Positions 29,771 to 40,689 of a stretch of DNA of 64,000 nt are shown here, piece by piece. The first letter of the stretch is position 1, and the number at the start of each line of letters is the position of its first letter. Location: positions 3,389,501-3,453,500 of the forward strand of contig OW203732.1 of the NCBI GenBank assembly GCA_934045075.1, written 5' to 3'. A program made the translations under genes and the position numbers. Origin of the DNA: Yponomeuta sedellus (lineage: Eukaryota; Arthropoda; Insecta; Lepidoptera; Yponomeutidae). Below the pieces are notes generated by a model, which saw only the letters and a program-made list of their open reading frames with translations, was not told the origin of the DNA and searched no databases.

Positions 29771-29930
29771 AATAAATTAGAAGATACTATTCAAAGGGCT
29801 CGGAGTCACTTTGATCAGAAATGAGACCCCCGCCAATACGTTAGCGAGTGATATTCCTACTATACTATATATATCAATCAAGTGCAGTGATAAGACATAC
29901 ACGTATCAGCTCTAAGCTGCTAGTGTATCA

Positions 29931-30243
<313 letters not shown>

Positions 30244-30342
30244 ATATAACTTCATAAATGAACATAACAAAGTCATTAAGTACACGCCGGGATTACTACA
30301 GATAACTAATAAAATGTAGTATTATACGAAAATAGGTAGGTA

Positions 30343-30685
30343 CAGTGCTACACATCATAAAAGTCCCTTCGGGAATCTACGTTCGCGCAGTCTAGGAAGA
30401 AGTGTAACGAAAGTACCCGAAGCTACAAGTACATTCAACAGCTACAAGTACTTTAACCGATAAGGTTAAGGTGCAGAATTGATTGAGCGCTACCTATTTC
30501 GCTCACGCTAATATTGCCAAACTAATAGTCACCTGCATCGATGACGTTGAATCAACCAATAGCAACAAAGGCGCGCGGCCTGCCATAAAATGAAACTATC
30601 TGATTGGTCGATCAACTTGCCGCACATCCAAAATTTGGTCATCTGCGCAGGTACATCCGCGAGACTTATTTCTTGTGTAGCACTG
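30343..30685. mobile_element. 343-bp MITE, TA-flanked
   Basis: Ends CAGTGCTACACA and TGTGTAGCACTG, with TA on each side (30341-30342, 30686-30687) and further weak inverted similarity inward. Interior has a CCAATAG..GATTGG pair. No coding sequence. Confidence 0.82.
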
Positions 30686-30819
30686 TACCAATTTATTGCT
30701 ACCTACGTGCAAATGATAAATTACTTGCATACTTATACACTAACAATATAACTATATAGATACTAGATGTCTCTATTGAAATCCAAATCAATGCTCACAA
30801 ACCAAGAGATATATCAAAT

Positions 30820-30955
30820 TAAATGAAAAGGTTTTATTCAAAGTAGCGCAGAAACTGCGGCTTAATGAACGTTACAAGTCAAACTAGGTGTCAATTTCAA
30901 AATCTAGATCATTTTGGAGAAATAATAGACAAAAAATCTCTAATATACTTCGTGG
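30820..30955 (+). repeat. LINE-A fragment
   Basis: GAAACTGCGGCTTAATGAAC and CTAGATCATTTTGGAGAAAT; close to the copy at 11745, then diverging. Confidence 0.7.
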
Positions 30956-32327
30956 TAATGCTATATCTGTGGTTGTACACATGGATTTTAGTCTTAAACA
31001 TACATACATATATACATACATATATAGATTTCTTAATCGATAAAGTCTTATACAAGATCATCAATACTATTCTAAATAACTGAATGCATACCGAATTCTC
31101 TTTGATGCAGCACTAAAACTGAATATCAAATATTTTATTGAATTTGATATTAGAATCCAGCGCTTTTTCAAACAAAATATAATATACTGGAATTTAATCA
31201 CAAAATAGTAATTGCACATTTTTATCATCCGTCTAATTGTAGATTAAAGTTTGCAATAAAAACGATAATTTTCTTATAAATTTTTTGTTAATAAAGCCAA
31301 CATTTTTTTAAGACTTTACTATGCAAATAGTATTTTGTGATATCAATATTTCATTTGAATATCTGTTGGAAACTTTTTGATTTTGTGTTCGATGACTGTC
31401 TGTTTACCATTCCATTTCATTTGAATTTATGTCGGAAACTTTTTGGTTTTTATTTTTGAAATATTTAAATTGTTTTGAAACAGTCATCTAACAATTTTTA
31501 TTAGAAAACGAGTTTATTTGTAGCGTAGTCATATAAATGTTGACTGCGCAGTTTTTTTTACAATAAAAAGCAGTCTATTTTACATTAGATGTGCGTTACT
31601 TTATATGATGTACATTATTAAGATTCTGCTGCAAAAAACTGGCTCTGACCACTTTTAATTTTACGGCTAGTTCCTATTCACACACGTACAAAGAGGCGTT
31701 TTTTTGTCATTAGGAGTATTTTCTTTGGACGAGGTGAAAGACCGGCGCTCGCGTCGAAATTGCTGATGTCCGGCGCAGGGAACTGGATCTAATGATTTTC
31801 GCTCGAGCCTGACGCGTTCACACCAGATGAGCCGCTCTGCTCTGCCTTGTACAAACAACGCTCTGCTCTTGTAAAAATAAAAATCTTATCTGCTACGCTT
31901 TACAGGCTCAGATACGACCTTTTCGCGGTACAGGGCAGTCCACTCACAAATCTACGAGTCTTTGGGGAGTCAAAGTAATTAAACATCTTTCAAGAACTGA
32001 TTTGAAGGAGGCTGAAGGGCGACTTGACCTTACTTCAGAGAAACGCGGTCTTATGGAATGGTTTTTAGGGAATCTGAAAGCAAATTACCAACAGAGTCTC
32101 TTAATTAAATTAAAATGTAAACGGTCTAATTTAGGATCTCACGCGAATCAAAACTACGCCGTGTGTCAGAAGGCTAGTGACTGACTAGCATTATGTCATT
32201 GGATCAGAAGATCAGTCAAGAGAAATAATGTCAATAGTAAAAAGAGAATTCGTTTCTGCCAATGACTTTAACAAAGAAAATCCATTAGCTTTTTCTTTAA
32301 CACCTTAATATGACTGCCGAAAATATT
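30956..32327. other. No supported gene
   Basis: AT-rich; a short (CATA) run at 31000-31025 and a local direct repeat around 31340-31450 (CATTTGAAT..TCGGAAACTTTTTG type words). The patch 31735-31860 is GC-richer but I could not assign it. Confidence 0.45.
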
Positions 32328-32590
32328 CCGACGGCCTCGGTGGCGCAGCGGTTTGGCACGATGCTGCAAAACTGACGGTCTCGGGTTCGATCCCCGGCCG
32401 GGTCAAACTAAGAAACGAACTTTTCTAGTTTGTCTCGGGTCTTGGATGTTACCTATATATTTATTGTATTATATCTATCGTTGAGTTAGCACCTATAACA
32501 CAAGTCATTTAGTTGTACTTAGTATAGGGCTAACGAGATTTGTGTCATGTGTCCATGAATATTTATTTATTATTTAAATATATAGTTATA
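32328..32590 (+). repeat. tF SINE
   Basis: Complete copy: head at about 32331-32404 (GGTGGCGCAGCGGTTTGGCA, B-box GGTTCGATCC), body TCTAGTTTGTCTCGGGTCTT, tail GGGCTAACGAGATTTGTGTC. Confidence 0.87.
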
Positions 32591-32689
32591 TATTACCTTT
32601 TACCTAATAAATAATCGCGAATAGCCCCGCTTTATATATAATTATGCTTGAGCATCGCAAGTCTTTAAGAAATACTATGCGCATGAAAT

Positions 32690-32775
32690 CGATATTCCAC
32701 TGTGGGCACGCATGGTGATTAAGACCAGGGCCCATGCCCTGCAATGGGACACATATTGGCTGCTGCACATACCTT
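32690..32775 (+). repeat. LINE-K-type 3' coding end
   Basis: GGGCCCATGCCCTGCAATGGGACAC-type end split as GCCCATGCCCTGCAATGGG, the usual final codons of non-LTR polyproteins. Confidence 0.5.
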
Positions 32776-32793
32776 CATATAATTATACAGCCA

Positions 32794-33063
32794 CTAACTA
32801 AAAAAGCTTCCGATTCTCCAGGTGTGAATACGACATAAAAAGCTCATTTCGCTGCAAAACGAGCACGACAAGAGATCATCGCTCGCCGCGAGGTCTTCTA
32901 ACAGTACTTTAATGATCACGGCTCCCGGCGTCTTATGTAACCCGACTAGTCCTCTTACGCCTGGCAATACCGTGAGACGCGGGAAACTCACACCCGCAGG
33001 CCTTCCCGAGGGCCCAAATACGATTGTGTCACTGGCTGAATTTCTCATTGCCCGCGCGCACAA
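32794..33063 (-). CDS. Possible divergent first exon or repeat ORF
   Basis: An 89-codon minus-strand frame, clearly richer in GC than its flanks, starting MCARAMRNSASDTIVF with a second Met at codon 6. A donor-like GTGAGT lies after the codons reading SGRPAG (near 32992), so a short first exon is possible; an AG acceptor-like TTTTGCAG lies further along. The start is about 100 bp from the DRE-like motif at 33158, an arrangement that would suit a bidirectional promoter with gene 2. Against this, the overlapping + frame is equally open (84 codons), and I have a vague sense that such GC-rich text recurs in moth genomes as repeat. Function unknown. Confidence 0.25.
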   Translation of the reverse strand: MCARAMRNSASDTIVFGPSGRPAGVSFPRLTVLPGVRGLVGLHKTPGAVIIKVLLEDLAASDDLLSCSFCSEMSFLCRIHTWRIGSFFS

Positions 33064-33157
33064 AGTTCAAAGTTGGAATTCAAATAGTTTTGTTTCAAAA
33101 AAAAAGACAAACTTTTTAAATGTCAATGAAAATGTCAATTTGAAAAATTGTTTTGTT

Positions 33158-33165
33158 TATCGATA
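33158..33165. promoter_or_regulatory. DRE-like motif TATCGATA
   Basis: A perfect palindromic TATCGATA, the core of the Drosophila DNA replication-related element bound by DREF, 130 bp upstream of the gene 2 start codon. An 8-bp match can arise by chance; the position is what makes it worth noting. Confidence 0.4.
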
Positions 33166-33294
33166 GTGTTGTGTTTTTTTTTCATCAGAAAAAATTACAA
33201 AGAAGTTTTGGTTCAGCTTTTGACCGTGTATTGTGATGACAACGTGATAAGACTAACGTTGTTTTCGGCCAATGTGTACATTTACAAACTAATA

Positions 33295-36149
33295 ATGAAG
33301 TACTTGAGGTTAGTAGAGTCACGCCCATTCAATAGATTCTAAAGACACTTTACGTAACAAATCGTTTTGGAACACAACAATAGGTACCTAAATTGTGTTC
33401 GTAAGAGTTCTCACTTCAAACACAATTCACGCATAATAACATGTTTTATGCAATTATCAACGATATTTTACGGTCATATTTCAAGTTTAGATTCAGGAGA
33501 AAGCAAACTTTCCATTTCTAAATAGCAAACCATACAAACATTACAACCGAGGCTATCATTAACAATAATAATAACAATAACATTTGTTGCAGGTACATAA
33601 TTACAACTTTGCTCGTTTGTAACGTCCAATTTGGCAGCAACGAGGCACAGAAAGACCATAATAACTCTAAAAGACATGACAAAAACTGCCCTTATACTAA
33701 GATAATGGAAGATGTCTTCAAAGTTCATAATAGAACTGTACAAAGTAGCATTAGCTTCAAGGACAGTGAGCGTGCTAAAGAGTTTTTGAACTCTCTTTCT
33801 AATGTGACCGTCAAAGACTCCATTAGTAACAAAACGATGCAAGAAGATCAAGTGAATAACATCATAGCTTCCATAAATAGAATTAAGAACAACATTACTA
33901 CTGATGCAATTTCAAGGAATAAGAATGAACATTTGAACGCCGCTATAATTCTTAATGTTCCTAAAAATAAAGAACAAGCTACAAAGAAAATTGACGACAA
34001 GTTATCTGATATTATTGAAAGTGAAACGGCCGCGCAAGACAGCAAAGCAGACATTTTGAAGCATTTGACCAAACTTAAAACTTCTCCAGTTAAAGAAGCG
34101 TTGAATACTACTAAAGATTCTAATTACACTGCCAGATCAGAACAAAAAGAGAAAACCACATATGTAGAAATAATGACAATAGAACCAAATAATGCCAACA
34201 AGCATAACGCTTCGTCCCACAACATTATCGAAATACTGAAACATTTGATGCCCATGTTCAACAGCACAATGACGAAGGAACTTCATAACATAACAGTGAT
34301 AGAAAGAGATAGAAGTAAAAATCATTCCTTTTCCGAAATCAAAAACATCTCCACGATAGTGGTGACGTACTGTGATCATGAAAACATCACCAAAGCTAAT
34401 ATGACACTTGGCAATGAATCAGAAACTGTGGTTCAAGTTCCTAAGAATGTAACACAGAACGATAATTACTTTATGGACGAAGCTGGTACAGGTTCCTCCT
34501 TGGACGACGTACTGTATGATGATGCGGCAGAATCGAACTTGACAGTGGAAGAGAAGAAGGATCTTTTAGAAGCCACAGAGTATGGAATGCAGAAGATGCA
34601 CGAGCTCTATAGCATAATGGAACCCAAGTTGTACTCTATGGGTAAGTTTATTTTGATGTTACTTACCATCCCATGTCAGTTGTATTGTATTCATATTATT
34701 ATTAGTACCTAAGTACAATTTTTTTTTTTTTGTAAATATAGGTAGCATGTTGTTCGAAGGTTGTTTGAATTTTATTTGCCTACCCCCGGTCTCTTTTTTT
34801 TTTAATTCTAATGTTTTTGGCCTGGCTGGAAGAAATTTCTATTGAAATAATAGTCCCCCTTAGTACGTGATTGTTTTCACATTGTATATATTATTTGATT
34901 CGTATGGTTTTGTTGTCGACCTCTGTGGCGTAGCGGTAGCGCATCTGCCTACCATGCAAGAGGTCCCGGGTTCGAATCCCAGCTGGGAACTAAAAAAAAC
35001 CAGGTCTTGGATGTTCACATGTTTGTGATGTCGTTGTTTCTGGTTCCCACGACACAGGGTATCCTAGTGTGGGGCCATAAGCAATGTATGTGCTTGTATG
35101 TAAATGCTGTTGTCCAATAAAGTGTAACAAACAATCAAACCATTCCCAAAATCAGAATTATAAGATTTTTTTGTGTGCCCTACACACTTCACTGAAGCGC
35201 ACAGGCATTCTCTTAGATAGAGAGTATGGGCTTAATTACCAGGCGTGCCCACCGCGGATTGGCAATTAATACGGTGAAGTATGTTGTATATAACACCTTA
35301 GGCTCTCAGGTTTCCTCGCGATATTTTCCACTGGACAAATGGCATGAATAATGGGGATGCGGTGGTAGCGCGGCGGTAAATCGCCGGCCTCATATTCCGA
35401 AGGTCGTGAGTTCGAACCTCGACATTGTGTCACCGACTTTGTTTCCTATGTTAAGTACATTTTTGAAGTTGTAGGAGTAATACCTCTCGCTAAATGTTTA
35501 TAAAAACATCGTGAAGAAATCCCAGTATCTTGGGTTGCGCAGACATCAGCGCTAGCTATAATTTTAGCCTCTAAATAGGTTTTTGAAATCGTCCTCAGCA
35601 CGGGTTAGTGCAACAAAAAGAATATAATCATATTAGATTACTCTAGGTGCGCTAAGAAGCGCTCGTGGCCTAGGCGACCGAGTGATTGAAATCAATCACT
35701 TGGTTAAGCGACAACAGGCGTGGTCAGGTATAGGATGGGTGAGCGTCCCGTGACTACCGCTAGTGGCATTTTTCCGAATGGCAGTCATTAAGCCATGTCA
35801 GAAGCCTTATGGGCGGCTTGGTTACTTCTGACAGTAAGGCCCGCCACTGTCTTACAATTCTCCACCAACCCGGACTTGGCCCCCGTGGTGGAGTATGTCC
35901 TAACCTTCCTGCGATGCAGGAAGAGATCCGTGCCCCAGCAGTGGGGATATACAAGGGTTGATAACGAAGTGCGCTAATCCCAGGTCTAACTTACTGGGAG
36001 CCACTTGCATCCCCAGGTCTTTGGCTGGACGACACCAACCCAGCGCGTTACGTGGCGGCCTTCAACGCACCTGGTGATGACGCAGCCAGGTTCTCCAGAT
36101 ATGGATACGCCTCGCTCCAAGCTGCTGCTAAGCTGAAACAGCTCACCAG
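33295..36149 (+). CDS. Gene 2: secreted N-glycosylated protein (3 exons, 3' incomplete)
   Basis: Exon 1 33295-33308 (ATG to AG|GTTAGT), exon 2 33593-34641 (after TTGTTGCAG, to GTAAGT), exon 3 36017-36149 (after CCCCAG, to GTTAGT). Phases 2, 1 and 2 agree, giving 398 codons plus two bases. The joined start MKYLRYIITTLLVC is a classic signal peptide (basic n-region, hydrophobic core); this only appears once exon 1 is joined, which is why I chose that ATG rather than the in-frame TTG at 33609. Residues ~25-330 are hydrophilic, Lys/Asn/Thr-rich, with about 16 N-X-S/T sequons and few cysteines. The end of exon 2 is acidic then helical (EATEYGMQKMHELYSIMEP), and exon 3 reads on with LWLDDTNPARYVAAFNAPGD and ends AAAKLKQLTR, compact and better suited to be the conserved domain. 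No transmembrane segment apart from the signal. Family not recognised. Further exons were not found downstream. Reading through the intron after exon 2 gives a stop at 34710-34712. A role outside the cell is inferred from the signal and sequons only. Confidence 0.82.
33309..33592 (+). other. Gene 2 intron 1 (284 bp)
   Basis: GTTAGT to TTGTTGCAG, repeat-free and AT-rich, which suits a functional short insect intron. The unsupported 125-codon minus frame overlaps it and exon 2. Confidence 0.7.
34740..34916 (+). repeat. Non-LTR 3' UTR in gene 2 intron 2
   Basis: CTGGCTGGAAGAAATTTCTA, then ATAGTCCCCCTTAGTACG; relative of 29560-29770. Confidence 0.5.
34917..35112 (+). repeat. tE SINE
   Basis: Cleanest copy: head 34917-34987 with GTGGCGTAGCGGTAGCGCAT, CCTACCATGCAAGAGGTCCC and B-box GGTTCGAATCC; body GGTCTTGGATGTTCACATG; tail GTATCCTAGTGTGGGGCC. 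Sits in gene 2 intron 2. Confidence 0.87.
35160..35335 (+). repeat. LINE-K 3' segment
   Basis: GCGCACAGGCATTCTCTTAG, GAGTATGGGCTTAATTACCA, GGCGTGCCCACCGCGGATTG and CTCTCAGGTTTCCTCGCGAT recur at 48140, 49775 and 63070. Confidence 0.65.
35355..35568 (+). repeat. tG SINE
   Basis: Head at about 35358-35430 (GGTGGTAGCGCGGCGGTAAA, B-box AGTTCGAACCT) and tail AGTAATACCTCTCGCTAA, AACATCGTGAAGAAATCCC. Confidence 0.78.
35569..35640 (+). repeat. tD end fragment
   Basis: TAGCCTCTAAATAGGTTTTT and CAGCACGGGTTAGTGCAACA; the tRNA-like head is missing. Confidence 0.7.
35645..35975 (+). repeat. 5S-SINE, first subfamily, with head
   Basis: Head 35655-35755: GAGTGATTGAAATCAATCAC, TTGGTTAAGCGACAACAGGC, GTGGTCAGGTATAGGATGGG. 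A piece is missing between CCGAATG and GCAGTCATTAAGCC. It ends 42 bp before gene 2 exon 3. Confidence 0.82.
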
Positions 36150-36285
36150 GTTAGTGGTTATTTTGCACGGATGTAGATATTTACTAACGGTTTCGTAATT
36201 TGTTTCGGTCAATGTTTTCATGGTTTCAATGTTTACATCAGAGCCGCGGGTTGCTAAAAACTACCTACCCCAAAAGATAGCTCAG

Positions 36286-36590
36286 AGTGCTTAGTGCGAG
36301 TTTTTTAACTAGTCGATCGCGTTAACGTAAACTCATATTTCTATGGCATCGAGGAAGCGCCACCTAGCGACAAGTATGGCAATTAAAATTGCTGAGTGCG
36401 AGTTGTAATGGTGTACGTTGAGAAGTGAACACGTTTACCAGCCAAAACACGAATAAACGCGAGTGCGAGTTGTACTGTGACAGCGTTTTGCCAGTTCAAA
36501 GGGTTTACTTATTCATACTCACTACTCGATGCTCGATTAACGCGGTAGTAAAGTTATTCGATTGGATCTATCAAACTCGCACTATGCACT
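36286..36590. mobile_element. 305-bp MITE, second copy
   Basis: Same length and order as 4833-5137. The outer bases CAG/CTG here form an extension of the inverted repeat and not a direct duplication, so target-site evidence differs from copy 1. Confidence 0.85.
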
Positions 36591-36669
36591 CTGAAATCGT
36601 TGCGACTAGTTTCCACTGGTTTGCATTGGTCATGCTGTCTATACCAAGTTTAAAACTACGATTTTGAAC

Positions 36670-36860
36670 CCGCCGCATAGTTAAGATAATTTATTTCTTC
36701 ATCAAAATCAGAGTTACACAGCTATGGTACAATAACATAATATGTAGAGTACATTTTTGACATAAGGTTCCAGGGCTTACACTTAATAATGAATGCTTGA
36801 TGTCTAAACTAGGCAGGGCCTGTTGTATAGAGCATCAGTGTTTCTTCCATATTAATATTG
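36670..36860 (-). repeat. Possible non-LTR 3' end, weak
   Basis: ATTTATTTCTTCATCAAAATCAG start and a TTACACTTAATAATGAATGC body suggest a reversed 3' UTR with a TTTATT signal; no second copy was found here. Confidence 0.25.
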
Positions 36861-36861
36861 T

Positions 36862-37222
36862 AAAAATTACACTATTTTTATTTTTAATGCACTAACCCGT
36901 GCTAAGGAACAAATTTAAAAACCTATTTAGAGGCTAAAAATTTCACCCATGCCGGGATTCGAACCCGCAACCTTTGGCTATCCGTGCCAGCGCTCTACCA
37001 ATTGAGCCAATGGGCAACTCACGGCATCAGTGAAATTTCGAACCTCTTTACACTATTCTCTGTATTACATACAGGCAGCGACATCTGACTTAAGCAAATT
37101 GCATTACTTACAGCCCCGACTACCTACTTTGCAGTTAGGTTTAACATCGGAACGATATCACTGTACCCACATGATAACACTATTTTTATTTTTAATGCAC
37201 TAACCCGTGCTAAGGAACAAAT
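36862..37222 (-). repeat. tD unit bounded by direct repeats
   Basis: Starts and ends with the same CACTATTTTTATTTTTAATG block followed by CACTAACCCGTGCTAAGG. The reversed head lies at about 36946-37015. This shows the ~330-bp repeating unit complete. Confidence 0.85.
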
Positions 37223-37224
37223 TT

Positions 37225-37560
37225 AACTTATTAATGAACAAATTTGACTTATGATGTGACATAGGCAAAGCTCTATTTTTAATTATTATTACATTATTAG
37301 ATTTAAATCATTCTGCAGTTAAGTACTTAAATTTAATGAGATTAGTATTAAATATATTTATTCTAGCATGCATGTGAAAAGTGTGAGTGTGAAAATTGTG
37401 TATCTGTGAAATGTAGTGAGTGTGTGAAGGAAAAATGTAGTGTGTGGTGAATGTACAGTGATAATATTTAGTATAATTAGTATACTAAATATTATCTATA
37501 TAGTATTGTAAATTATTCATGTAACTATTCCCAATAAATCTTCTGTAGTTGTTCAATAGT
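37225..37560. other. AT-rich with GTGTGAA-type words
   Basis: Purine-rich words (GTGTGAGTGTGAAAATTGTG) and a small palindrome around 37463-37495 (AATATTTAGTATA..TATACTAAATATT). No gene. Confidence 0.4.
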
Positions 37561-37561
37561 G

Positions 37562-37808
37562 TCATATTAGTCCGGTAATGGTGGTTTCATTCACACTATC
37601 GGTGGTCCAGTAACCAATCGGATTGCATTGCAACCCGTGCTACTTAACTCGGCGCCTCTCGCGATTCGATCTTCTTCGCGAGAGATGCTTATTTGCGCGG
37701 GTTATACCCCGGGAATGGCATTGTGCTGCTATTGCTTTGTAGACTACCAAATTGAGGGAAATATTAATCATTGCCGTGCTTATGTCAGTCTATTGGAAAA
37801 CTATGTAA
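37562..37808 (+). repeat. Family O, copy 2
   Basis: Parallel to 22735-23008 throughout: CCGGTAATGGTGGTTTCATT, TCTTCTTCGCGAGAGATGCT, GGGAATGGCATTGTG, AAAACTATGTAAGG. Confidence 0.75.
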
Positions 37809-37809
37809 G

Positions 37810-38745
37810 GGCCTGAATTCAGGTCGGCGTGCCCAAAAGTTATATAGCCTATTCCGGAGCATAAGGCTACAATCATGTAGCATGTAATATTTTTTGGAAA
37901 TAAATGGCTTATATTATTATGGCTACAATCTATTGATGGAAGGAAGTAGGAGGAAGTAGGAAGCTTAACCAATATTGGTTGCGACATTATAATAAGTTTT
38001 GACCCCGTAGGTAGGTATATATGAAGAATTATGATAAAACACTGCGTTTGCGACGTCACGTCCTGTTAAAGTTTTCATCGTGCGTATGCTACGATCTTTC
38101 TACATCTTTTTTCAAACAATTATAGAAATTATTACTTACTCTGAGGGCTTACACACTCAGCACAACGCAGAGTCAGCTGCGTTTTGTGGAAATTTAGACA
38201 CACCATAGGCTAAAATGTGTTTTTTTTTGTTTCGACTATTGTGTATTTTGTTTTTTTTCTGTTGTTGTTCATCTTATGCCAATTATCTGTTTCTCTTGTT
38301 TCTGTGATGTGTATTGTTGTTATAATATGTCTCTTTCTTTCTAAAGTAGAATTATATATTCTGGACTCTATAATTACAGAGTTATTCTATAAAAATGTGA
38401 CGAAATATCGGATTTTAAAATGAAGTATTTAAAAATTAGCTCCCTTCGGTTTAGTATTAACGCTAGTAAAGCGGCTAAGTAGAAATATTCATACTGAATA
38501 TTAGGCTCTTGAATTATTCTAGTTTATCTAAAAAGAAACATAAGAACAGAACTTTTTACTGACAAACATCACAAGATGGTGGGCTTCAAAATACCACACC
38601 TAATTCTCTCGTAAATGGAAGGAAGTTCTCAGAAATCTTAAATTATAACCTAACTTAGTTCACTGCACATCATTACATGAAACATTTTAAATGCTCACTT
38701 AGTTTTGACACAAAATTCCGTTTAGACTACGTTTGCTATGTTTAG
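37810..38745. other. No supported gene
   Basis: AT-rich; frames of 68 and 89 codons are T-rich or repeat-like and have no recognised motif. Confidence 0.45.
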
Positions 38746-38817
38746 ACTGCGCCCGCGGAGCGTCAGGAGAAGTACACGAGTGTGAACACGTCCCGCTTGT
38801 GCACATGCGATTGCTAA
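38746..38817 (+). other. Coding-like 23-codon segment
   Basis: After ATGTTTAG (acceptor-like) the frame reads TAPAERQEKYTSVNTSRL and ends in a stop after CTCDC. GC content and charged residues stand out from the surroundings. Its phase 0 does not fit the phase-2 end of gene 2 exon 3, so it would need another exon. Chance is quite likely. Confidence 0.18.
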
Positions 38818-38984
38818 GAATCTGAGATGCAAACTTTTAAACCTTGGCTGTCATTCCAATATTCTAATGTACCTGAATTTCTAAATTAGTGCATTGTGTT
38901 ATTTGTGAAAATCATACAATTGCTGTCCGTAAAAACATTATTATGTGACGCTTCATACAGTAATATTATAAATTAGAATAAAAT

Positions 38985-39650
38985 ATAAAAACCTATTTAG
39001 AGGCTAAAAAATTCACTCATGCCGGGATTCGAACCCGCAATCTCTGGCTATCCGTACCAGCGCTCTACCAATTGAGCCAATGGGCGACTCACGGCATCAG
39101 TGAAATTTCGAACCTCTTTACAATATTCTCTGTATTACGTACAGGCAGCAACATCTGACTTAAGCAAATTGCATTACTTACAGCCCCGACTACCTACTTT
39201 GCAGTTAGGTTTTAACATCGGAACGATATCACTGTACCCACATGATTACACTATTTTTATTTTTAATGCACTAACCCGTGCTAAGGAACAAATTTAAAAA
39301 CCTATTTAGAGGCTAAAAATTTCACTCATGCCGGGATTCGAACCCGCAACCTCTGGCTATCCGTACCAGCGCTCTACCAATTGAGCCAATGGGCGACTCA
39401 CGGCATCAGTGAAATTTCGAACCTCTTTACAATATTCTCTGTATTACGTACAGGCAGCAACATCTGACTTAAGCAAATTACTTACAGCCCCGACTACCTA
39501 CTTTGCAGTTAGGTTTTAACATCGGAACGATATCACTGTACCCACATGATTACACTATTTTTATTTTTAATGCACTAACCCGTGCTAAGTGTTTTTAAAT
39601 TTGTTCATTAGCACGGGTTAGTGCATTAAAAATGAAAATAGTAGAATAAA
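38985..39650 (-). repeat. tD tandem: two units plus an inverted end
   Basis: Units begin at 38988 and 39298, about 311 bp apart, nearly identical (heads ~39008-39085 and ~39318-39395). At 39565-39640 the end is duplicated in reverse: TTTTTAATGCACTAACCCGT ... ACGGGTTAGTGCATTAAAAA around GTGTTTTTAAATTTG. Confidence 0.88.
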
Positions 39651-39732
39651 ATAGTTTATTTAAGAGGGAGTCGCTGGATAACACGGCATAAGGCCGTGAA
39701 TCTTGAAAAACCACGGGGGATTCCTGTTGAAA

Positions 39733-40020
39733 TGTTGTATATTATATATTATAAATATATAATAATAATAAACACTGGAACGACTTCAATTGTGGCTTTA
39801 TTCATAGATTAATAGTATATTTTATAATAAAACAGAAAAACTGGATAAAAGCGGATAAGCAGGTAATATAGTCAGATCTGGTCGAAGGGTAAAGTTGTTG
39901 TGGTTGTTATGATGTAAAATGAGGGAAATCGAAAAATGTGTGACGTAATTTAAATATTTGAAAATGATAGATAGAAAAAGAAATAAAAATGGTGTAAATA
40001 GGTTTGAACCTTTATACTGT
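39733..40020 (-). mobile_element. Solo LTR, same family as 3494
   Basis: TGTTGTATATT at one end, AACACTGGAACGACTTC, AACTGGATAAAAGCGG, GTCAGATCTGGTCG, AATGTGTGACGTAATTT and an eroded other end (GGTGTAAATAGGTTTGAACC). Confidence 0.65.
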
Positions 40021-40059
40021 GTCCTGCAGTGGTCATCAAATGGATGATGATGATTGCAT

Positions 40060-40685
40060 ACGAAAACACAATAGATAGAGGAAAGTTGACATAAGAAAAT
40101 GTGATCTTCTTCAAAGGCAATCTTCCTTATTTTATTATTATTTTATCAGCAATTTATCAGCAGCAATAAACAGCTAGCGTTCAGTCAAAAGGTAAAAAAA
40201 ACCATAACAGTTCTACCTAACCTAAACGTAACGACGACCACCGAGTTCAGCGTGAAATCTACAACCTATCAATATACCTTCTACTACAAATACTAATTTA
40301 TATACTAATTTAATACTATATCATCTACCGACTACTGCGTTGACCCGCCTACATGTCTTACTGTTAAAGCTAGTTGTTGCTTTATTTTCATTTTACGTTA
40401 TATATTATTGTCTACCTGTATTCCATTTGATGTACTGGTACTTATATGCACAATTGGCATCCTTGTCACCCAGTTACTCTACCATCATTGCTACTTAGTG
40501 AAAAATATTTATGGGTTCGTTTAACATTGTCATGTAGTAACTTTTTGTATAAACTTTAGCCTGTTTCCTGTTTTTTTTTTTTTTTCAAATAAATAAATAT
40601 AAATTCTGCAATTTTATAATGTGTGCAGGGGTCCAATAGGCTTGACGACAGTATCAAATAATCAAATATTTGACGATATTAGGGG
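40060..40685. other. LINE-L scrap and AT-rich DNA
   Basis: ATAGATAGAGGAAAG and GCAATCTTCC resemble a worn reversed LINE-L end. The remainder is unassigned. Confidence 0.35.
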
Positions 40686-40689
40686 AAAG

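Noticed and set aside
33474..33851. 125-codon minus-strand frame
   Set aside because: Antisense shadow of gene 2 exon 2 and intron 1.
33609..34712. Single-exon 367-codon protein starting at TTG
   Set aside because: The start is not ATG, and a better ATG exon with matching splice sites and a signal peptide lies upstream. The last ~24 codons run into an intron.
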